Source of the DNA: Anaeramoeba flamelloides
Lineage: Eukaryota > Metamonada > Anaeramoebidae
Length of the DNA: 64,000 nt
Assembly (NCBI GenBank): GCA_027625915.1
Contig: JANTQA010000070.1
Coordinates: 997,001-1,061,000, forward strand
Reading direction: 5' to 3'
The translations under genes and the position numbers were made by a program. The notes under the pieces were generated by a model. That model ran no database searches. It saw only the letters and a list, made by a program, of their open reading frames with translations, and had not been told where the DNA came from. This document shows, in pieces, positions 22,667-33,300 of the stretch. Numbering within the stretch: position 1 is the first letter of the stretch; every line of letters begins with the position of its first letter.

Positions 22667-24349
22667 TAATCCTAATAAATTTACAAATAAAAAATCAATT
22701 TTATTTCATTTTTAGTTTGTTAAGAGTTACCTTTATCATTTTATTTATAAAATTTGTCTTGGACGGTGAAAATTTTATAATTAAAACTTTGTTGATAAAC
22801 TATTTAAGATTTTACCAAATAGATGCTTTTATGATTGATAATTTCCTTTGAAGTTCTAAAAAAAGGTATTAAAGGTGGATTTTTTTCCTTTTTAATCATT
22901 TTACTCAATAAAAAAATTGTTTCTCGGTGTTTGAAGACATTGTCACTGTTTTATAAATTCATACCCAGAAAAACAAGATTTTTCTCATTATTAAAAATAT
23001 TTTTTATTACTTATAAAAAGGGAATTAGGAATTAGAACCTGTTTATATCAGATCATGAAAAAAAATGGCAAGTGGCTAGTAAACATAAAAAAAAAAATAA
23101 TTTTAGTAAATATAATAGAAAATTCAAAAAAAAAAAAAATATATCACATCTTGAAATTGAAAAATGTTGTACACATCTGATAACTATTATACTACCAGAC
23201 TCATTTGAATACTTTTTTTCAGATGTGAATTATTTTTTTTATCATGTTTGATTATTTTTCATCTTATTTTTGAAAAGTTTAAAAGTCCATTAATTTTGAA
23301 TTTAAAAAAAAAAAAAAAAAAATAGTATCTTGATTGGAGAAGAAATAAATCTTCATTTGGACGAACGAAATGAATAAGAAGTATAAAAAAAATCTTTATT
23401 TTATTTTTTATAAAATAATTCAGTATAAAATACCATATTTATTTAATAAAAATATAAATAATTAATTTAAACTTTTAAAAAAATATAATTTTTTACTTCA
23501 AAGAACAGATCAAATCAATTTTTCAATTTATTGAATGAAAAATTACTAAGAAAAAGGACCAAAGAATGGAATTAAAAATTCTCCCGAAAATCTTTTTTAA
23601 AACCTGGAAAATATAACTTATAATCTAAAAAAATAATTTTTAATTTGATTATTTATAATTAATAATTAAATACTCAATATTAATTCTTACAGTGAATTTT
23701 TAACAACCCATAGATAAAATGTATACATATATTTAACACTTATTTCTCACTTTTCAGGATATTATCAAGAAAAATAAAACTAATTCAAATAAATGATTAT
23801 AATATTGTAAAATATCATTCTCAAATAACTGATTTTAATACAAACAGATCCTTGTTTATACTTGGAATATTTGAAAAAAGAATATTGTCTAAACTCTTAA
23901 TTTTCAATAAATTTAATAAATCTATTGAAACAATAAATAAAAAATCAATTATTTTTGATCTTCTTGATCATTAAGGAAATGTTTTTTTTTTTTCTTGTAA
24001 ATATAAAATATGATAAAAGTTTCGATGTTATTTATTTATACACACTGTATCTGAAATTACTAAAAGTAAGGTTTCAGAAAAAAAAAATATTTTTTCAATG
24101 TTTTCCTATTCTTACCAGATTCAAAAAAATTCAAACCAAAAGGGATCCGGGCTTTTTACTTAAAATTAATTATAAAAAATTAATTCTCTTTAAAAATGAT
24201 TATTCGTTTCTCTAAAATTGATAAAGGGTTTTTTTTATCAAGTTTAATTGAATCTTTGTAATAATCGGTGCTCTATTAACTTTTGGGAAAAAAAATAATT
24301 AAGAGTTATTAATCCCTTAGGTTGTAAGATCATACCAAAAATGAATTCT

Positions 24350-24447
24350 TTTATTTTAGTAATTAAAAGAAATTTAAAAACAAGAAATTCAAAAAAGATA
24401 TATGATAGTCTTGTTTTTAAATTTCTTTTAATTACTGAAATAAAATA
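24350..24447. repeat. long hairpin (near-perfect ~38-bp arms)
   Basis: TTTTATTTTAGTAATTAAAA... on the left pairs with ...TTTTAATTACTGAAATAAAA on the right, including the central AAATTTAAAAACAAGA/TCTTGTTTTTAAATTT. The loop is about 25 bases. The arms differ at about one position. It lies downstream of the eL8 stop codon and could be a foldback element or affect transcript 3' ends. Confidence 0.8.
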
Positions 24448-24919
24448 GGCTCGTTTTCTTCTTCATAAAATAATTTGAGAATATGATAAAATTGAAAGTT
24501 TTTGAATTGAGAAAAATAATAAAATGATAATATTTTAAGTGTATCCAAGAAGATTTTGAAATGATAGGGATCTTTGATAACTGTTTTTTTAAATGTATAT
24601 AAATAATAAGCGATATGTATTAAAAACAAAAAAAGTAATAAATTAATCCCAAATAATTTAAAATAGGATAATAAAAATTATTTTTTGATATAGATCATTT
24701 TCTATGTAATTTTTATTTTTTTGTTTTCATTTTCTGAATAAATAATCAATAACATTAGGTTAAAAAACAAAAAAAATACTCAAAGATAGCATGATATTTT
24801 GTGATTTGTTTTTTTTTTTTTTTTTTTTTTTTATAATATCTGTTGAAGAATATATTTGTTATTGAAAATAATTTTTATATAAAAAGAAGTGAAATAAAAT
24901 ATTTCTCCTTATTGATAAA

Positions 24920-26406
24920 TTATTTCTTGGATGTTTTTTTATTATCTTTTTTATCTTCAGTTTTGTCTGCTTCTGGTTTTCCATTTTTGGCTTCTTCTTC
25001 TTTTTTCTTTTGTGCTTCTTCTTCTAATCTTTGTTGTTCAAGTTTTTCTTTGATGATTCTTTCTCTAATTTTTTGTTCTTGCATAAGTTTCTTCGATAAT
25101 TGTGAAGATTCAAGATTCTTTTCAATGGCTTTACGAGCCTTGGAACTAAGAACACCACCACCCCATTTGGTTCTTGTTTCAACATTGTCATTAAATTTAG
25201 GCATACAGATATCGATGATCTTGGCGAAGGCATTCTTGTCTTGTTGCTTAACATCAGTTAAGGCTAATGCTGTGGCAGTTTTTTTGTGGACAACTTTTCC
25301 GAGTCTTGCCTTTCCTTTGACAATACAATATGGTATTCCCATTTTTCTACACAAAGCTGGTAGCCAAACAACAAGCTTTAATTGTTTTTTGTTTTTTTGT
25401 TTTTTTGTTTTTGTTTTTGTTTTTGTTTTTGTTTTTGTTATTTGAAATAAAAAGTAACCAAAGTTATTTTTAAAAAAAAAGGTGAGTCAATTAATTGTTA
25501 GGTTTGGGTGGAGAACGAAATAGTGTTTTGTAGGGAAACTTAATAAATTAGTAATCCTTGTGAAGGAAAATAAAATAAAACACTTTTTTTTGACTTAATT
25601 TTACAAGTAGAATCTCAAGTACGGTGAGAGAACGTAGTTCTCATACAGTTGTCTTTTTTCAAAACGAAATTGATTTTCATTAAAGAAACGGGGTGAAAAA
25701 TGGTAATTTATCTTGAAGATAAATCAACAACAAAAAGAAAAAAAAACAAAATAGAAAAATAGAAAAAAAAATTTCAAAAAGCAAAACAAAAAAACAAAAA
25801 AAAAAAAAAATATGAAAAAGCATACTTCAATTGGATCGACATCATGAGCAATAATGACGAGTTTGGCTTTTTTTCTTTCAACAAGAGAAGTGACATGGTT
25901 AATTCCATATTTGACTGTAAGTGGTTTTTTTGATTTAACATTATCACCAATTACTTTTGATTCAGCTACTTTTTGGAGTCTTGTTTTCTTTTGTTTTTTA
26001 GTTTCTGGAGAGTATTTGGCAAGTAAAGTAAAGAGTTGATAAGCGGTGTTTCTTTCGAGGGTGTTTGTAAATTGGTTAATTGCAGGTGGAACACGAAGTC
26101 TTTTCATGAGAACCTTTCTTTGTCTTTGGATCTTGATATATTTTGGCCATCTCATGACTTGGTAGAGATCTCTTACTGGAACAGATTTCTTTTGTTTAGA
26201 ATAGACCTTGGCGAATTTGTCAACTTTCTTTTGTTTTTTTTTTCCTTTTCTTCCTTTTCCTTTTTGTTTTTTAGGTTGGTTTTTTTTTTGTCTTGCTTGT
26301 TTACTCTTGCTTGACTATTTTTTTTTTTTAAAAAATAGGGATTTTAAAGATTTAGAAACCAAGTTTATTGAATTTATAAAGAAAAGAAAAGAAAAAAACA
26401 AACCAT
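24920..26406 (-). CDS. RPL7A: 60S ribosomal protein eL8 (RPL7A), 3 exons
   Basis: Exons on the minus strand are 26406-26404 (the ATG only), 26314-25826 and 25375-24920, giving 315 residues. The first donor is GTTTGT straight after ATG (intron 89 bp, acceptor AAATAG); the second is GTATGC after DPIE (intron 450 bp, acceptor TTAAAG before [12 protein letters not shown]). Both introns are phase 0. The basic N-terminus and the blocks [56 protein letters not shown] and KWGGGVLS are those of eL8, a large-subunit protein of the L7Ae kink-turn RNA-binding family. Human eL8 has 266 residues; the extra length here is a C-terminal Lys/Glu/Gln helix-forming tail of about 65 residues. The upstream in-frame TAG before exon 2 shows that the ATG has to come from a separate exon. 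Confidence 0.95.
25376..25825 (-). other. intron 2 of eL8 with a higher-complexity island
   Basis: Most of the intron is T-rich on the coding strand, including (GTTTTT)n near 25390-25437. A block at about 25600-25720 is more complex and can fold locally (GAGAAC/GTTCTC around 25630-25645, TTGATTT/AAATCAA further 5'). Ribosomal-protein introns often host snoRNAs, and an AGACAA H-box-like word sits between the two hairpins, but no ACA box or C/D boxes were found, so no RNA is called. Confidence 0.35.
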
Positions 26407-29400
26407 AGTGAAAAATTATCTTCTGAAAAATAAAAAAAAAATAAAAACTCTTTTGGAACAATTTATTCTTAATTGATTCGAAGAATTAGAAATAATTTGG
26501 TGTTTGTTGATTCTTACTAATTAACAGTTTTGGTTTGAGATAAAAATAGGTTAATTTTAAGGTAATAATGACAATTCTTTAAATTTATTTTTACTGAAGG
26601 AGTGAAATACTGACAGAATAGTAATCTGTTATTGATCTTGTTTTGGTTGAAGTAATAAAAAAAAAATAGCTAGAATCTCAATCGACAGAAACAAAAAAAA
26701 AAACAAACTTTTATTCATCCCAATACGAAAAAATAGACAAACAACTACTCTAATAACAATACTACAAATAATAAAAAACGTTTTATAGGATTACTAAAAG
26801 ACATGATTCCACAATACTAAAATGATTCATATGATCCTAAAAAAACAAAAATTAAAATAAAAAAAAACATGTTCAAAATGATTGTTTATTACAATCCAAT
26901 TGATAGAAAAAAGTTTTGATAATCGCAAAAACAAAAATATAGATTTAAGAAAAAAAAAAATATTTTTTTCATGTTTTTCAGCTTCAAATACATGATGATA
27001 ATCAAACATTTATGTTGTTTGGTGTTAGGAACCCAAATATAATAGAGGTTTTGATGATAACATGCTATAATTCACGATAAAGTTATAAAAATCGCCATAA
27101 TTTTCATCAAATCGCGATATATCAGAAAATCGCGATAATTCAATATTATCACGATAATATAACAAATCGCGATATTCTATAAAATCGCGATAAATGCCAA
27201 AATATCGAGATTACTTTTTAATCGCGATATAATAGTTGATGAGTTTTTGCGCTAATTGAGAAATATTTTGAATAAAAAATTTTTTTTGATCAAAAAATAG
27301 ATTAGGTGACATTAAAAAGTCATTCTTTTGAAAAAACAACAAAAAAGATACTTGATCCAATCAAGGATCAGATCAAAGAGTTTTGTTGTGTTTTCATTTT
27401 ATTTGGTTGACAAACCTATCGATCCTTTTAGATCAACAACAATAAGAACTAAAGAGAAATAAATATTTTTTCAGTTAATGGTGGTGTTGGAAATTGCTAT
27501 GAATAATTAGCTTCTAAAATAACCAACCCTTAATCTGTTCTTTAGAGAATGTTTTCTTGGGTGACAATATTTTCATTTTTTCTCAGAAAGCTAAAAGGAG
27601 TTGGATAACTCTTCAAAAGATTTCACAACATCCTTGCCAGATGATCACCAATTATTGAGATTTTTTATACAGTTCTTGTCTTCTTCTTCCTTTTCTACTC
27701 ATATCTTTGTATTGGACAGAAAACACAATTAGAATAATAGAGGTTTTTGTTTGATCGATAACCAATAAGAAGTCAAATTATTCTTTATTCTTTTTGGCTA
27801 TTTAAAATTGTGAAGGAAACAACTCCATTTTAAGAAAACACACATAATTTATATTCAAGTGTATTGATGAGATGGGTAATTATTAGTTTGATCATAAAAT
27901 TTGTTTGAGATATTATATTTTGTTAAAAAAAAATGAAAAGAATAAAATTTTTTTCCACAACAAACCAAACTCATTCCCTTTATAAAAGTTTTCTGTCTTT
28001 CAAAACTTTCAAACACTTGAAGACAGTTCATAACCCTTACAAAAACTTTCTGACATTATTAAAGGGGAAGGTGTTTGTAAAAATCTCAAGGCTTTGTAAA
28101 AGTCAAGAGATTTTTTTTTTAAAAATGAAATGAAAATAATAATTTTTCTTTTTTTTGCGATAATGTGAATATCACGATAATGTTGTTTATCGCGATTTTA
28201 TGATTTTTCGCGATAAATTTGGACTAATCGCGATTTTTTTAATATTATTGCGATTTTATTGTTAATATCAAGATAATATATGTTATCATCAAAACCTCTA
28301 ATATCCTCTTAAAAATGATTTAAGAGTTTCTGAATAAAAGAAAAATCAAAATTTTTACAATTTTCTGATCTTTTTGTGTTTTATTTTTCATTAAGACCAT
28401 CTTTTTGTTCCTTCGATTTTTTCCTTTTCCAAAATTTCATTTTTTCAGCTGTTTGGGTTCCCTTTTTTTTTTTTTTAGAGTTTTTGGTTTTTTATTTTTT
28501 TTTTTACTCAGAAAACAACATTAAAATTTATACTCAATTGCATATAGACTTTTATGGGAAAATCGATTTTGATTTTAAAATTTTGATAAAATTGATATTT
28601 TAAATTATCAATCATAACTATTATACTTTATGAGTTATATTTAAATTTTTTTTATTTTTTCTTTCTAAAAAAATTTCTTTGTTTTGAGAAAAAACTTTTT
28701 ACTTTTAATCGTTTATTTTTAGATTTTATTTTGATTGACAAAGCTTAAAGGAGTCAATATCATATTTAAGTTTATTTTATTATTAGTTTCTTTGATTATT
28801 TGATATAAAATCATTCTAGAAAAGAAAAGTGGAAGAAGACGGAAAAGAATATTTACAAGTTATAAATATAATCGGTTTATTAAATTTATATGAGTCGTAT
28901 TAATCGCCGTTATTGTAAATTTAGTGTATAATGTTCTTGAAACTTTTAAATCAATTCAAAAAATTTTTGAACTAATTTCTTAATTTTAATAACAATTCTG
29001 GTTTAGTCTTTTTCAATAGTATCTTTTTTATATATTCTATGGGGGTTAATAGTGGAACAACAAAATAGGGATTGGTTTATAAGAATTTTGAGTCAGATAA
29101 TCTTGATCAAATTGAAAATTTGTGATTTTTTTATTCAATTTATAATTTATTAAATAATTTGATTCTCTATAAAAAACTAAATTTGCCTTGAAGAGATTGA
29201 AAATCATAATATACTTGGGCCAGAGACTTTCTCTGTTTTAAATTGTTCTAAGGTTTGGTCTTGTGGGATTAATATACTTCAAAAGGACTTGGAAAGTAAC
29301 TGATATCAGAGGCAAATTAAATTGCCTTTAAACTTGTCTTTTTTTGTTTGGGAATTTGCAAAAGTATTGGTGGTTAAAAAATATTTTTTGAATTTTCCAA

Positions 29401-30314
29401 AAAATCCCTGAAAAACCAAAAATTCGTAATATGGTGCCTTTCCATTAACGGGTATTCTTTTTCTATTTACAACATTGGATTTCAGTTATCTCAGAATATA
29501 TAATAAAGATCTTGTTTGAATCTCTTCAGAAATTAATTTTTTTGATATTGAAAAGAAAAAACTTGAAATTTTGCAAGATTTTCACTTTCCTTTACTAGAA
29601 TCTTTTAAACAATTTTGTCAATTTATTACTTGGTGTATATTTCTCACGTAATACAAAATAAAGATCAACCTTAAAACATTTAAAAAAAACAGATTCCATG
29701 TTTGTTCAGATATAAAAATTATTTTTGTTCTAACTGAAAAAATTATAATTTCTCAATCTTTAAATGGATAATTTTGTCAATTTTTCCAAAAAAACCTTGT
29801 TTTCTTCCAAAATTTTAAGAAACGGTTTCCTTAAAGCTTTAAAAACAAGAACAAGGAAAATTCACAGAAAGAAGAATAAAAAAAATATTTGTTACAAAGG
29901 CATTTAACATAATAAATCTCTATTTGTTTACTAAGGAACCTATTTCGAATTTCTATTTTCTACTTTGAGTTTCAAAAATTATCAAACAATATTTTGTAAA
30001 AATCTCTAAATCCACATAAGGAAACATTTTTGAGAAGAAGAGCAACACACCCAGTCACAAGTTTTGCAAGAATTATTTTTGTTCAAAGTATGAGAAAATT
30101 GTAAATCTGGAATCATTTCATTTTTTTTACAAAATATTCGGAGTTTTTTTTTTTGCAATTTTTGCTCTTCAGAATAACAAACAAAACAAATTTAGTATTC
30201 TCACAAAACGAATTCTTTTCAAGAAATCACCACACTACTAAAATATTTTTCATTTATCAAAAAAAAAAAAACCCACTTTTTAATTTCGGCTTAACAATTT
30301 GAACCAATCACCAA
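26407..30314. other. intergenic region between eL8 and the ABHD17-like gene
   Basis: The flanking genes diverge, so both promoters lie here. The main feature is the 1.26-kb TCGCGA element at 27.04-28.30 kb. The rest is AT-rich; ORFs at 26827-27009, 27933-28133 and 28376-28603 have no recognisable similarity. About 29.04-29.32 kb is slightly richer in complexity but has stops in every frame. Confidence 0.55.
27043..28300. mobile_element. TA-flanked element with subterminal TCGCGA arrays
   Basis: The ends GAGGTTTTGATGATAACAT and their complement are inverted repeats of about 19 bp, with TA outside each. Inside both ends the palindromic word TCGCGA recurs: five perfect TCGCGAT copies in the left ~200 bp and three in the right ~150 bp, plus one-mismatch versions (ATCACGATA, TTGCGATA, ATCGAGAT). 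Such clustered subterminal motifs are typical transposase-binding arrays. The middle ~850 bp has no credible ORF, so the copy is non-autonomous. It is the only copy in the window. Confidence 0.82.
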
Positions 30315-33300
30315 ATGGGACCAATAATTAGCCAATTTGTTTTTAGACCACCAAGCAACATTCCACCACTTAGGGGAGATAATTTATTTTATACAACTAC
30401 ATCGAATGATCTACGTATTCCTATTTTGAAATTTACACCAGACGACGAATTTGAGGAAGAATTTAAAATTGTAAAGGCACGAGTTTACACGTCTTCAGAC
30501 TCGGACGAGAGTGGCGATTCTGATTATGGATCTTTTAGTAAAGATCGGTGGTCGCTAACTTCAGACGATGAAAGCGAAAAAGGAAAAAAACACAAGAAAG
30601 GAAAAAAAAAACATAAAAATCAATTGGATAGCTCCGAACAAAGCAACAGCTCCAAAACAAGAAATTCTGATTTTAGTTCCGAAGAGGAAATCTCAAAAAA
30701 AAGTAATTTTTTTTTCATTTTTCTTATTTCGTAAAAAAGATTGTTTTGAGCGAATTTTGATTTAGTTTTTGCTGTTTGTGGATCACCTAAACAAAAAAAC
30801 GATCTTTTAAAAAAAAAAAAAAGTATTCGAAATGTAAAAAGGGTTTTTCAGGAAATCCTAAAAACAAATTTTGGGTTGAAGGCTTATTGCCAAAATTAAT
30901 GTTTCCATTTGTCCAAAACCATATTTGAAACAACAAACAAATTTCTTTTCAAAAAAATTCACACAAATATGTTTATGCTTAACCCAAAAAACAGAATAAT
31001 TTTTTTTTTTTTAAAAAACAACCTTTCAACTTTTTGTTGATGGAAAAAAAAACAAACAAAATTTTCATTTGATTACAAAAAGTTGAATAAAAGAAGTTTC
31101 TAGTACGATTCTGAAAATATAGTCCGATTCAATTTTGTCGTCTTACTTTGAGATACTGTTATTTGCAAAATAGAAGGATCAAAATTTTCATTTATCTTTC
31201 CAAAACAAAAACAAAAAAAAAATACAATCAAAAATCCCTTCAACAAAAATAAATTCTCAAAGTCCCCATTCTAAAAATCAAAATCAGATTATAATTTAAA
31301 CCGATTTAATGACTGAAGAAGTTTAACTTTTCCAATGATCTTATCATTTTTTGGAAAGAGGAACGAAAAATTTGCACAATTTTATTTTTCAACAAATAGT
31401 ATTTCTAATGGTTGTTTATTTAGAGAATCGTTTTTTTCAAATTTTTATCGAAAGCAAAATTAAAAAAATTAAAGACTCATCTTCCTAAAGTTTTCATTTT
31501 TTTTTTTTTTTTTTGTCGATAAAAATTTGAAAATTAACAAAAAAAAATTTAAAAAATTTACAAAAAAAAAAAATTAAAAACTGTTCGAAAAATATTTCTA
31601 TTTTAATCCACCAACTGACTTGATGAAAACCTTTTTCAAAAGGTATCTAGAAAAAAGTTGGTCAACTTAAATAGATCTTAATCCACATGACTTTTTTCAT
31701 CCTTTTTTTTTGATCACACTTTTTAAAAACAGCCTGACTACTTCCAAAAACTATTCATTGAAGGGGTTTTTAAAAACAGCTTTCAAATGGAACTTTTTTC
31801 ATTTTGAAAATATTGTTGAATTTGAAATATATTAACCCCTTTAACCCCCCCCCCATTAAATCCAATTAATTTGATCTAAAGGAGGTTGTATTGCAAAATC
31901 TGTTAGATCCGAATTTTTAGGTAAACTTTTTGAAATAAGAGTTGCCAAAAAAAAGAGTCAACCAAAAAAAAAAAAACGGTTCAAATTCATTCAATTGAAC
32001 ACCAAAGAACTGCATAACCTTGACAAATCTTTCATACAATTTCCAAACCTTTCCAACAACATATAAACACTTTCCAAACCTTCCAAACCATCACAAAGCT
32101 TTCAAACACTTTCCAAACCTTTCCAACAACGTATAAACACTTTCCAACACTTTAAAAGTGTAGAAATCATTGTAAAAGTGCGATTTTTTGTAATGTGTAA
32201 AACGAAAGCAAAAGTTAAAAATTTTCAAAGATGTTTCTACTCATTATTTCCATCATTTTAAAAGCAAAAACCAAAAATAAAAAATTAGATTGGTTCTTAG
32301 AATTATAATAGAATTCAAAAGATCAAATTAAACCAAAATTTAAACATGTTTCAATTTTGAAAATTGGTGATTTAACCATAAAACTTTGCGAAATCAAAAC
32401 CGTTTTAAAAGAGTTTGACCAAAAAGTTTTTTAATATATACTTGGGAAATAGATCTATTGAAGTTTGTCATTTGTTTGATAGATACTTTTTCCAAATTTT
32501 TTTTTAAACTTTTTACAAAATTTTTATTGCTCCGATTTTTCTATTCATACGAAATTAGATTTAAGAGTTTAATAATAATTATTGTTTCTGTTTAAGCAAT
32601 TGTAATTGTAATTGCCTATATCTTTATTAATCAATAAAAAATAACAAGAAGAATATGTGGAAAATGTTTATTGTTACTCCCGTTATGAAATTAATAAAGA
32701 TGACTCATTTGTTTTTTTTTCATCTGTAAATTTGGAGAAAAAGATTTCTCAAAATATAAAATTAAGGCTTTTGAAACTTTTCTTTCAATCTTTCCAAAGG
32801 TTTTCAAAACTAAATATAAAAGATGATAAACTTGAAAAAAAAAAAAAAAACAGAAGGCACCGAATTAAATTTTTAGAAATTATTTAAAATGTTGAAACAA
32901 ATAAACTCCAATTCAAAATTTTTAACACACACAAAATTCAATTTTTGAAAAAAAAATCTTATTTAATAAATTCAAGAAGAAATACCAAATTAGAAACATT
33001 CACTTATTGAATTCTTAACAATTGTTTAAAATCTTCAATACTCACAAAACGAAAAAATAAATAATAGTCAATACAAATAAACCCGGGCCGTATCTCAAAT
33101 TTTGAAGTGAGCAAAACAAAAAAAATGTATTGGTAAATTTGTTAAAATTTCTATGAACAATTATTGATCGATCAAAAGGTTAGATACCATGAACTAATTT
33201 TATTTGAGTTCTTCTATTTTGAACTACTCAACTTTAACCGAATATCCATCCTTGAAAAAAAATTTGATCGAAGGAAACAAATTAGGTAATTCAAAAAATG

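Larger units (their letters stand above)
21466..24919. other. intergenic region between MetRS and eL8
   Basis: The flanking genes converge here, so this holds two 3' ends. Contents are a family-1 MITE (22.1-22.7 kb) and a perfect-looking hairpin at 24.35 kb. The block 21725-21880 is less AT-rich and more complex than its surroundings (GGAAGAGTCGTAATAAGTGCC and following) but I could not assign it to an RNA family. Short ORFs between 22636 and 24629 look like chance. Confidence 0.55.

Noticed and set aside
27933-28133. 66-codon ORF inside the TCGCGA element as a transposase
   Set aside because: Far too short, no catalytic motif, and built from AAACTTTC-type repeats.
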